A stretch of DNA of 6,063 nt from Caryophanales bacterium UBA5455 (GCA_002427365.1 DIQT01000012.1:1-6063), one strand, 5' to 3'. Shown: positions 1-5,112, counted from the first letter of the stretch. The notes: a model not told the origin generated them from the sequence alone. Numbers and translations are program-made.

Positions 1-48
1 GGATTTTACTTTGTCAATTATCAGTATAAGATGACAAGACGATTTTCC

Positions 49-77
49 TTGCAAAAACCACTGTGTAATGGTATATT
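49..77 (+). promoter_or_regulatory. Promoter of the tmRNA gene
   Basis: The sequence shows a -35 box TTGCAA (49-54), a 17-base spacer and a -10 box TATATT (72-77), a good match to the housekeeping sigma-70/SigA consensus. Transcription would begin near base 84. That leaves a leader of roughly 13 bases before the mature tmRNA 5' end at 97, which RNase P would remove. The preceding 48 bases show no recognisable gene end or other feature. Confidence 0.7.
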
Positions 78-96
78 ATTCAAGCCTTAGAATCTT

Positions 97-471
97 GGGG
101 ATGTCATGGTTTCGACAGGGATTCGGTTTGGCATTAGTTGCAGCCGTGTGGTGACGTAATCACTAACAAACAAGTATCTGGCAACAGTACACAAAATTAC
201 GCATTCGCTTAATTAATAGCGCTACAAGGTAGGGCCTAACGGGCCAGGCGTCGCTCCCAACGGATTTAGTCTTTCTCGCGTTGATCAGAGTGTCATAACA
301 AAAGGCTAAGCGGATGATGACGGTTAAGCGTCATTCGTCGAAAACTAATTAACCTCGCTCGTGACTGTTTGTCGTTTACATCACACGAGTTAAATAAACA
401 AAACGAATAAGCTGTAGACACTAGTGTGGAACTATCTTTGGACCGGAGTTCGACTCTCCGCATCTCCACCA
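97..471 (+). ncRNA. ssrA: Transfer-messenger RNA (tmRNA)
   Basis: tmRNA frees ribosomes stalled on broken mRNAs. Charged with alanine and bound to SmpB, it enters the empty A site, then supplies a short reading frame that adds a degradation tag and a stop codon. The 5' end GGGGATG (97-103) pairs with CATCTCC (461-467), followed by discriminator A468 and an encoded CCA (469-471). The third acceptor pair is G99-U465, the G3-U70 identity element read by alanyl-tRNA synthetase. The T arm is CGGAG-TTCGACT-CTCCG (444-460), and the conserved opening TCATGGTTTCGACAGG follows the acceptor strand. A tag frame lies at 162-212, and G/C-rich pseudoknot segments follow it (for example GGGCC-TAAC-GGGCC at 232-245). 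The length of 375 bases is normal for a one-piece tmRNA. It has its own promoter and terminator, so it is a single-gene unit. The antisense reading frame over its 3' part is not a gene. Confidence 0.97.
162..212 (+). other. tmRNA proteolysis-tag reading frame
   Basis: The resume codon is most likely ACT at 162. The preceding bases TAATC resemble the conserved U-A-x-U-C element that positions the ribosome in other tmRNAs. The frame reads TNKQVSGNSTQNYAFA and stops at TAA 210-212, with more stops just behind it. With the alanine carried by tmRNA itself, the tag is A plus 16 residues. The ending YAFA matches known mycoplasma tags and differs from the LAA ending of most bacteria. The C-terminal part is certain; the first codon is inferred. 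Confidence 0.8.
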
Positions 472-483
472 AGAAAAGCTCAA

Positions 484-503
484 ATTGATAGTAACCTATC
501 AAT
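484..503 (+). other. Hairpin just downstream of tmRNA
   Basis: ATTGATAG (484-491) and CTATCAAT (496-503) form a perfect 8-bp stem with loop TAAC, 12 bases past the encoded CCA. It is not followed by a T run, so it is unlikely to terminate alone. It may guide 3'-end trimming of the precursor, or it may be incidental. Confidence 0.45.
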
Positions 504-513
504 AAAGAATATG

Positions 514-536
514 GGTACCGTGATTGGTGCCTTTTT
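514..536 (+). terminator. Rho-independent terminator of ssrA
   Basis: GGTACC (514-519) pairs with GGTGCC (526-531), including one G-U pair, around a 6-base loop, and is followed directly by TTTTT (532-536) and more T-rich sequence. Position and form fit a terminator that ends the tmRNA precursor. Confidence 0.75.
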
Positions 537-540
537 GTTT

Positions 541-950
541 GCGGTTATTTATGTTTAACCTGACTAGATGAATATATTATTATTTTGATTTATTAGTATA
601 GGAAAGACTAATAGGAGAAGTGTAACACTAAATAAAAGCAAAAAATATATAGTAGATTTTCTAAATAAAACATCCTTAATTGTAAATATTAGTTTGAATA
701 AAATGTAAAAAATAATATATCTTAAGTAGTTATATTTTTAAATAAACAAAATGATTAAATTTCGTAAAATAAAAAGCCAATCAAAAAGGCAAGTATAAAA
801 TTATGTAGTGTTCATGCGGTTTTTTCTATAAGAATAAGATTAACTTAAATTTGAGAAAAGATAATTAGATATTTTGAAAAACTTAGTCATAATGCTACAA
901 AACACTACTTAACCAAAAAATAATGAAAATGTGTGAAAATTGGAGAGCAT
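541..950. other. A/T-rich gap without a recognisable gene
   Basis: This stretch is visibly poorer in G and C than the genes around it and has stops in all frames. No open frame with a ribosome binding site was found. The longest item with an ATG is a 15-residue basic peptide starting at 751, which has no Shine-Dalgarno site. A 7-bp inverted repeat lies at 591-597/607-613 (TATTAGT/ACTAATA) and a spaced one at 805-812/901-908. It may be upstream control DNA of the next unit or decayed sequence. Confidence 0.6.
805..908. repeat. Spaced 8-base inverted repeat
   Basis: GTAGTGTT (805-812) recurs as its reverse complement AACACTAC (901-908), enclosing about 88 A/T-rich bases. Outside the eight bases the match continues only loosely (next outward bases T/A on the left, T on the right). 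This could be a decayed miniature element with terminal repeats, or chance in low-complexity DNA. No transposase or target-site duplication is visible. Confidence 0.2.
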
Positions 951-956
951 TTATAT

Positions 957-984
957 TTGACTTAATTTACAAACCATATATAAT
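957..984 (+). promoter_or_regulatory. Strong SigA-type promoter of the two-gene secreted-protein unit
   Basis: TTGACT (957-962) and TATAAT (979-984) with a 16-base spacer are nearly perfect consensus boxes. The expected start of transcription is about base 991, which is also the first base of the hairpin described next. The leader to the first start codon would be about 95 bases. It is the only good promoter seen upstream of the genes at 1086 and 1710. Confidence 0.75.
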
Positions 985-990
985 ATACCT

Positions 991-1020
991 ACCTCATTAC
1001 AGGAAAATAATGAGGTTTTT
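991..1020 (+). terminator. Hairpin plus T-run at the transcript's 5' end (attenuator or stabiliser)
   Basis: ACCTCATTA (991-999) and TAATGAGGT (1008-1016) form a perfect 9-bp stem with an 8-base loop, running into TTTTT (1016-1020). By shape it is a rho-independent terminator. By position it begins at the predicted +1 of the promoter at 957-984. It could terminate most transcripts after about 30 bases, cap the mRNA 5' end against decay, or be the terminator of an unseen upstream RNA. Sequence alone cannot separate these. Confidence 0.55.
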
Positions 1021-1067
1021 AATAACGAATCCAAAGTTATAAAAACTGGAAATGAGCAAGAGACAAA

Positions 1068-1080
1068 GGGGAGGGGGGGG
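1068..1080 (+). repeat. Poly-G tract over the ribosome binding site (GGGGA then eight G)
   Basis: Four G, one A and eight G in a row stand out in A/T-rich DNA. The first part (GGGGAGG) is the only Shine-Dalgarno match for the TTG start at 1086, 11 bases away. An ATG at 1052 lies upstream. Reading from it with eight G gives a 13-codon peptide ending at TAA 1091-1093. With one G fewer it would join the downstream gene in frame. The tract therefore sits where slippage would change translation, as in phase-variable genes. A homopolymer sequencing error must also be considered. Confidence 0.6.
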
Positions 1081-1085
1081 TATAC

Positions 1086-1646
1086 TTGTATAAAGGAAAG
1101 AAACTATATCCAAAAAAGATAATTCTAGTTGGATTACTGTTAATGTTTATGACATTAACGCTCGCGCTAACTGGATCTTATTATGCGGAAGTTATTAAAA
1201 TCCGCGACACTCTGTATATCGTCCAAGTTCTTCAAGGTAAAGGCAACGCTAAAATAAGTGGTGTTGTTACCCAAAAAGAGCCTAACCAAAAGTTAGTCCC
1301 GAAGAACTTCGCTGTTGGTGAAAATGAAACCGACGAACTTGAATTGAATGTGAAAGTCACTTGGGATGGCATGTCCTTACTAAATGGTATCACCTACAAT
1401 GTCGAGTTGAGTGTTGAAAACATTCTCATCAATGGTAAGAAGGACGAACATAACTTAGTTTATACGGAAATCGAAGTAGCGGGCGAAAAAGTCGAAGACG
1501 GAAGTGTGAAGTTTAATTTAGGAAATGAAGAAGTAAACGTGAGATTATTATTCTTCCTAAGAGAGCCAGAAAACAAAAATGTTTATAATCTGGTAGCGGG
1601 CTCAAAAGTCACATTTGGTATCAATCTCATAGCCGAACAGAATTAA
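1086..1646 (+). CDS. Secreted TasA/camelysin-like protein, likely SipW substrate (G-tract gene)
   Basis: The frame encodes 186 residues from a TTG start. Residues 4-11 are basic (KGKKLYPK) and 12-30 form a hydrophobic segment. The segment ends in TGSYYA, giving a plausible cleavage site after residue 34 in the style of SipW-dependent signal peptides. The rest has no further membrane segment and is rich in short beta-type stretches. It is paralogous to the next gene: LVPK-x-FA (70-76 here, 68-74 there), acidic residues, VTWD (91-94), then P-x-x-K-x-x-Y-x-x-x-AG and V-x-x-x-x-N-x near the end. Those features and the signal peptidase downstream suggest an exported surface or fibre protein of the TasA/CalY kind (inference). 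TTG was chosen because GGGGAGG (1068-1074) precedes it by 11 bases. An ATG at 1052 is out of frame by one base and has only a poor ribosome site. There is no terminator before the next gene, so both probably share the promoter at 957-984. Confidence 0.75.
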   Translation: MYKGKKLYPKKIILVGLLLMFMTLTLALTGSYYAEVIKIRDTLYIVQVLQGKGNAKISGVVTQKEPNQKLVPKNFAVGENETDELELNVKVTWDGMSLLNGITYNVELSVENILINGKKDEHNLVYTEIEVAGEKVEDGSVKFNLGNEEVNVRLLFFLREPENKNVYNLVAGSKVTFGINLIAEQN

Positions 1647-1709
1647 TTATCCAGACATTAATTCACTTACATGTTAATTTCAAAAATTATATAGGAGGAA
1701 AATATAAAC

Positions 1710-2252
1710 ATGAAAAGAAAATCAAACAAAAAACTTACTATTGCCTTATTAGCCTTATTAGGCGTCGTTAGCGCTGGTGGAACATTTGCTTACTGGCAAG
1801 GCGCTATTCTAGATGCAGGCACAACCGGAAGTAACGTCGTTACTATTGGTACAGCTGCAAATGTTGAAACAAAAGTTACTATTTCTACAGTTGCTGGAGC
1901 CTCATATACCTTAGTTCCTAAAGGATTTGCAGAAGCAACTGACGAAGTCGAATTCGTTGAATTTGATTATGTAGTTACATGGGATAACACAAATGGTAAA
2001 TATGAGGGTTCTATAGGCACAGGTGTATTAACCGCTACTGCCACTCCTTCTAACACCTTAGTTAAGGTTACAGTTTCATATTCAGACTCCGACGCCGACG
2101 GTAAAGGTGTTATTGCGTTACATGGCACAAACACAGTTACCTTTAAATTCACTTTAGATGTACCTGCTGACAAAGCGGCGTATGACGCAATTGCGGGAAC
2201 CAACGTTAACGTAGCGTTAAACTTTAGTGTTAAGGCTGACGAATTATTTTAA
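1710..2252 (+). CDS. Secreted TasA/camelysin-like protein with SipW-class signal peptide
   Basis: This 180-residue protein opens with a basic stretch (KRKSNKK), a hydrophobic core (9-20) and SAGGTFAYWQGAILDAGTTG, close in form to the TasA signal region (GGGTWAAF). SipW-type peptidases recognise such signals, and cleavage after A27 is likely by analogy with TasA. The mature part is about 153 residues, rich in Thr, Val, Ala and Gly, has no Cys, and has alternating beta-prone stretches, fitting a camelysin/TasA-like beta sandwich that can form fibres. It shares LVPK-x-FA (68-74), VTWD (89-92) and a P-x-x-K-x-x-Y-x-x-x-AG tail motif (152-163) with the gene upstream. It ends at F180 with no anchor or sorting motif. 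A perfect AGGAGG (1693-1698) lies 11 bases before the ATG, suggesting high expression. A strong terminator follows. Family placement is good; a biofilm-fibre or adhesion role is inferred. Confidence 0.88.
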   Translation: MKRKSNKKLTIALLALLGVVSAGGTFAYWQGAILDAGTTGSNVVTIGTAANVETKVTISTVAGASYTLVPKGFAEATDEVEFVEFDYVVTWDNTNGKYEGSIGTGVLTATATPSNTLVKVTVSYSDSDADGKGVIALHGTNTVTFKFTLDVPADKAAYDAIAGTNVNVALNFSVKADELF

Positions 2253-2342
2253 AAAATAAATATTTAGATTATTTGAAGCAAAGTGAGTATTGTTTGAATT
2301 CAAGCAAATGAACTTACTAAAAGGTAGAATAAAATTAATAAG

Positions 2343-2372
2343 AGACCTAGGAAATATTCTTAGGTCTTTTTT
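2343..2372 (+). terminator. Rho-independent terminator after the secreted-protein genes
   Basis: AGACCTAGGAA (2343-2353) pairs with TTCTTAGGTCT (2357-2367) in an 11-bp stem containing one G-U pair, loop ATA, and runs into TTTTTT (2367-2372). This is the strongest terminator in the window and sits 90 bases after the stop of the gene at 1710. It separates the secreted-protein unit from the membrane-protein unit. Confidence 0.9.
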
Positions 2373-2430
2373 ACTTCGTTTAGAGTATGTGGCAAATAAA
2401 CACTGCCCATAATAATTTTACAGGGATAGC

Positions 2431-2639
2431 ATGATGGCAACTATAAACGATTTTTGTGCTAATTTTAATGTGTTTGGTAATAGTTTAAAGGTAGTCACGA
2501 CAATAATGAAAAAATTGCTAGTTATATTGCTACTTTTATTAAACTCCTAAACTTTTTAAAGGTATTCAATAACAAAGATGGGGATGCTCATCTTTTTTAT
2601 ACAACGCTTTTGCGCTCAAAACATGAAAAAATAGCATAA
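2431..2639 (+). pseudogene. Possible frameshifted remnant of a small gene
   Basis: An open frame starts at ATG 2431 (or 2434), behind a weak AGGGA, and reads MMATINDFCANFNVFGNS before becoming uninformative; its stop is at 2548-2550. From 2484 a second frame, shifted by one base, is open to TAA 2637-2639 without a start codon of its own. It reads like protein, for example FKGSHDNNEKIASYIATFIK and later GDAHLFYTTLLRSKHEKIA. The same frame carries on past the stop with KVADIYFLIFA. Joined, these would make a 68-residue product broken by one shift. I do not recognise a family. The second frame overlaps a terminator-like hairpin (2574-2598), which weakens the reading. It may be chance open sequence. 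Confidence 0.3.
2574..2598 (+). terminator. Terminator-like hairpin in the spacer
   Basis: AAAGATGGG (2574-2582) pairs with CTCATCTTT (2587-2595), with one G-U pair and loop GATG, and continues in T to 2598. The shape is that of a rho-independent terminator. No intact gene ends just before it, so it may serve a small RNA, be a second barrier behind the terminator at 2343, or be a coincidence inside the gene remnant. Confidence 0.55.
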
Positions 2640-2737
2640 AAAGTTGCAGATATATATTTCCTTATCTTTGCATAAGGGGCTTAATTTGAAATATACTTAA
2701 AAAAATAGCAAGACACCTACGAATTTCATTCATTTAC

Positions 2738-2766
2738 TTGTTAAAATCAATGAAAATCGGTATACT
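2738..2766 (+). promoter_or_regulatory. Promoter of the membrane-protein operon
   Basis: TTGTTA (2738-2743), a 17-base spacer and TATACT (2761-2766) form a good SigA-type promoter. Transcription would start near 2773, giving a leader of about 30 bases to the ATG at 2804. A 6-bp hairpin CCTTAT/ATAAGG (2660-2665/2672-2677) lies upstream with no assigned role. Confidence 0.65.
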
Positions 2767-2803
2767 TATTAAGACAATTAATTAAATATGAGAGGAAACT
2801 TAT

Positions 2804-3430
2804 ATGGCTGGCTTTAAAGACAAAAAGAGTTCGAATAAGATAGACATTCAACACCTTCTTTTACAAATTGTTTTGATTGCAGTAATTGTTGCGATTCTAT
2901 TTTTGATGATTACATTTCTCTATATTCCTAGCTTATCTTATAAAATTTTTGGTGTTGCGAGTTTTTCTACCTTTACAGGTATGGATTCAACCTTTTCAGT
3001 AAATAGTTTAGTGGTAACGAAAAAGACGCCGTTTGAAGAATTAGTAGCCGGGCAACACATTATCTTTAATGTAACTGGATATGGCAAGAATGCTGATGGG
3101 TTAAAATCCTATACAATTGCGACAAAACTAGTTGGCGAAGATGGGGCAATCTCATATATCGTCTCTTCTGGTGGCGCACAACAACAATGGCCAGTTACCG
3201 AAAGTATGTATTTAGGTGAAGCAACTTATAGTGTTAAGGGACTAGGCATGATTACGGGATTCTTCGGATCATGGGTTGGTCTTGTCTTCTTAGTTATTAT
3301 CGTTGTCGTTGTCGCGTTAATTATTTATGTTGTTAAGAAACCCGAAAAGGTCGTGCCAGAAAGCGTTGGACCAGTTATCGACGCGGAAGTTGTTGAAACT
3401 GAAGAAAAAGTAAATGAAGAAGAAAAATAA
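2804..3430 (+). CDS. SipW-like signal peptidase homologue lacking catalytic residues
   Basis: The 208-residue protein has the layout of a SipW-type (ER-type) signal peptidase: a short cytoplasmic N-terminus, a membrane helix (about 18-42), an outer domain, a second helix (about 153-177) and an acidic cytoplasmic tail rich in Glu and Val. In the family, the helix is followed by a G-S-M-x-P-T motif with the nucleophilic Ser, then G-D/S-L-V. Here the matching stretch is FTGMDSTFSVNSLVV (57-71), so Gly59 stands in place of Ser and Ser62 in place of Pro. The T-H-R-V-V-E-I motif with the catalytic His should fall near 103-112, but SYTIATKLVG has no His. The segment EELVAGQHIIFNV (78-90) matches the E-x-L-x-V-G-D-x-I-T-F strand, and GEATYSVKGLGMITGFFG (138-155) matches the closing G-x-x-P-x-x-G region. 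Protease activity therefore looks lost; a partner, scaffold or substrate-binding role is inferred. The start follows GAGGA (2792-2796) by 7 bases, and it is the first gene of the operon. Confidence 0.75.
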   Translation: MAGFKDKKSSNKIDIQHLLLQIVLIAVIVAILFLMITFLYIPSLSYKIFGVASFSTFTGMDSTFSVNSLVVTKKTPFEELVAGQHIIFNVTGYGKNADGLKSYTIATKLVGEDGAISYIVSSGGAQQQWPVTESMYLGEATYSVKGLGMITGFFGSWVGLVFLVIIVVVVALIIYVVKKPEKVVPESVGPVIDAEVVETEEKVNEEEK

Positions 3431-3457
3431 ATAAAAGTTATTTTAGGGGAAATAATT

Positions 3458-4120
3458 GTGGCGAAAAATAAAGTGAAAAAGTCATACGCACCTCGGCAAA
3501 ATAAAATAATTGCCGCGGTTTTAGATGTGGGTTTAGCGATTGCTTTTTTAATTTCTGTTCATGCGGTCGCAACACCTTTAATTGGTTTTGGTTTATGTGG
3601 TGTAACGCACCTTCAAGCCGTTGAATTAATAGAAACCGCCGAATCAGGTGTTTATCATGGACAAGGCGTTATTGTTAGCGCAAAACGGTTAAAAGAAGAA
3701 AAAATCGAAGAAAATGTTAAGGTGCTAGTAACACGTGAAACATTTAATAAAACGCAAGGATATGAACTTGGTGAAGAAGAATATGAAAGGTTATATTTAA
3801 AAGCAGAAATTATTACTGTTAAGGAAGATAATACATTTACGCTTAGTTTCTTTCCAAATATTGAAGCAACAAACTATGATTACTCATTAGAAGATATTGA
3901 ATATTATTTTGTTCGTAATGCGAATGGGTTTGGTAAATATTTATATAACCGACAAGGAGATATTGCCCACTTATTTATTTCTTTTACATTAATTACGATG
4001 ATGATTTATTTTGCGAACTACGGACTAATCTTACGGTTCAATCCATATAACTCAATTGAAAAAGCTAACAAGTATACAGAAAAACGTATTTTTGGGGATG
4101 AATTTACCAAAGATGAATAA
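3458..4120 (+). CDS. Unrecognised two-helix membrane protein (weak RDD-like N-terminus)
   Basis: I do not recognise this 220-residue protein. It has a basic N-terminus, a first membrane segment (about 17-44), a region of about 120 residues rich in Glu, Tyr and Asn, a second membrane segment (about 168-192) and a charged tail. With Lys-rich ends inside, the middle region would lie outside the cell, the same topology as the SipW-like proteins on either side, but no Ser/His protease motif is present. KIIAAVLD (16-23) at the head of helix one recalls the R-x-x-A-x-x-x-D pattern of RDD-family membrane proteins, too weak for assignment. Two Cys-free stretches surround a single Cys46 at the outer end of helix one. 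The GTG start is supported by AGGGGA (3445-3450) at 7 bases. It lies 27 bases after the gene upstream and overlaps the peptidase gene downstream, so it is probably co-transcribed and works in the same export process. Confidence 0.7.
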   Translation: MAKNKVKKSYAPRQNKIIAAVLDVGLAIAFLISVHAVATPLIGFGLCGVTHLQAVELIETAESGVYHGQGVIVSAKRLKEEKIEENVKVLVTRETFNKTQGYELGEEEYERLYLKAEIITVKEDNTFTLSFFPNIEATNYDYSLEDIEYYFVRNANGFGKYLYNRQGDIAHLFISFTLITMMIYFANYGLILRFNPYNSIEKANKYTEKRIFGDEFTKDE

Positions 4121-4973
4121 TGAAGTTAATGTCGTTGAAGAAAAAAAAGTAGTTATTGGAACCGAAAAAAAGCAATCAAAAACAAAGAAAATTATAAAAT
4201 TAGTTTTTAAAATATTAGGTTACATTTTTTTAATCTACTTTGGTGCGTACATTTTAATCGATGCTTTTTTTCCTAAGTCAACCTTAGGAATTTTTGGCTA
4301 TAAAAGTTATGTTGTTCGGTCTTATTCAATGACTCCGATGTATAACCGCGGTGATATTGTTTTCTTAACGTATAAAGATCAAGATAAGATTGTGGAAGGT
4401 GATGTTATTACTTTTCAAGCAATTGGTCGCGCTCTTACAACGGATGATAAACAAGTTAAGCTTGATAGTGAATTTACCCACCATGTTGCGGAAATTGACA
4501 AAAGCGGTGAAGTGTATTTCTTTCGGACAATGCCTCATGAAGCTGGCAACTGGGATAAACATTTAGCGCACCTTGAAGATGAAACATTACCCGATGGAAC
4601 ATACGACAAATGGTATGTAACAATCGCCGAAGATGATGATGAATTAACGGATTGGGTATCTTTTGATGCCGTTGTTGGTGTTGTTAGTGGATCATTACCG
4701 TATGTTGGTAAAGTAAGTTTATTTCTTACGGAAAAAGCGGGGTTTAATGATCCAATCATGTTTGGCTTAGTCGTTATTAATATTGTGATTGTTTATTTAA
4801 TTATTAAATTAATTGTGGGCGAAATTAAAGAACGAAAAGAAATAGCCATAGAAGGCGAAGGAAGCGAAGCGCTAGATACCGTCGTGGAAGTCGTTGAACC
4901 ACCAAAAGAAGAAGAAATAAAGCCGCTAGTTGAAGCAAATGACACTAAAAGCGAAGATAACGAAGAACAATAA
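4113..4973 (+). CDS. sipW: SipW-type (ER-type) signal peptidase I
   Basis: This membrane serine protease of family S26B cuts signal peptides from exported proteins on the outer face of the membrane. From the ATG at 4113 it has 286 residues. Helix one (about 28-53) is followed by VRSYSMTPMYNRGDIVF, with the S-M-x-P motif and predicted nucleophile Ser72, then G80-D81. GDVITF (96-101) and THHVAEI (122-128, predicted catalytic His123) match SipW. FFRTMPHEAGNWDKH and VVGVVSGSLPYVG fill the later conserved region. Helix two is at about 213-236, followed by an acidic tail of about 45 residues, longer than usual. Substrates are probably the two TasA-like proteins at 1086 and 1710, as in tapA-sipW-tasA. 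The start is uncertain: ATG 4113 overlaps the upstream gene by 8 bases with GGGGA 14 bases away, ATG 4098 abuts that GGGG, and the frame stays open to a TTG at 4056 (305 residues). The first two helices and active site are the same in all cases. Confidence 0.9.
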   Translation: MNNEVNVVEEKKVVIGTEKKQSKTKKIIKLVFKILGYIFLIYFGAYILIDAFFPKSTLGIFGYKSYVVRSYSMTPMYNRGDIVFLTYKDQDKIVEGDVITFQAIGRALTTDDKQVKLDSEFTHHVAEIDKSGEVYFFRTMPHEAGNWDKHLAHLEDETLPDGTYDKWYVTIAEDDDELTDWVSFDAVVGVVSGSLPYVGKVSLFLTEKAGFNDPIMFGLVVINIVIVYLIIKLIVGEIKERKEIAIEGEGSEALDTVVEVVEPPKEEEIKPLVEANDTKSEDNEEQ

Positions 4974-5048
4974 ATAAGTATCTAATTTAGCCGCCTTTTG
5001 TCGCGATTAAATTTAAATTATTGAAGAAAGACGTGTAATTTCAAGTTA

Positions 5049-5070
5049 TAATTAAGCTAATGCTTAGTTA
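5049..5070. repeat. Imperfect inverted repeat between the operon and the last gene
   Basis: TAATTAAGC (5049-5057) pairs with GCTTAGTTA (5062-5070), with one G-U mismatch in RNA, around TAAT. It lies 46 bases upstream of the next -10 box and lacks a T run, so it is a poor terminator. It could be an operator for a dimeric regulator, or chance in A/T-rich DNA. No better terminator is visible after the peptidase gene, so read-through into the last gene is possible. Confidence 0.3.
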
Positions 5071-5112
5071 AACTACTAATTATGTTGAAAAACATTAAAT
5101 AATCCCTTAAAA

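Noticed and set aside
444..471. The tmRNA 3' end as an integration (att) site for the following accessory-looking genes
   Set aside because: The tmRNA 3' end is a known integration hotspot, but no integrase and no second copy of this sequence is present in the window.
293..502. A minus-strand open frame of 69 codons over the tmRNA 3' half
   Set aside because: It is antisense to a conserved structured RNA, has no ribosome binding site and shows no protein family feature.
751..798. A 15-residue basic peptide beginning at an ATG
   Set aside because: There is no Shine-Dalgarno site, no promoter at a fitting distance and it is too short to judge.
541..1085. Search for a riboswitch, tRNA or CRISPR repeat
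   Set aside because: No cloverleaf, no regularly spaced repeats and no recognisable riboswitch core were found, only isolated hairpins.
1662..1693. Possible internal promoter before the second secreted-protein gene (TTCACT and TATATA)
   Set aside because: The spacer is 20 bases and the -10 box overlaps the Shine-Dalgarno region; sharing the promoter at 957-984 is the simpler reading.
1967..2203. A minus-strand open frame of 78 codons inside the second secreted-protein gene
   Set aside because: It is a shadow of a well-supported gene with clear signal peptide and paralogue.
2379..2414. Possible promoter with a CATAAT -10 box before the gene remnant
   Set aside because: No -35 box lies at a usable distance; the A/T-rich background makes such boxes common.
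4365..4759. Two minus-strand open frames (4365-4562 and 4535-4759) inside the signal peptidase gene
   Set aside because: They lie opposite the conserved peptidase domain and lack ribosome sites.
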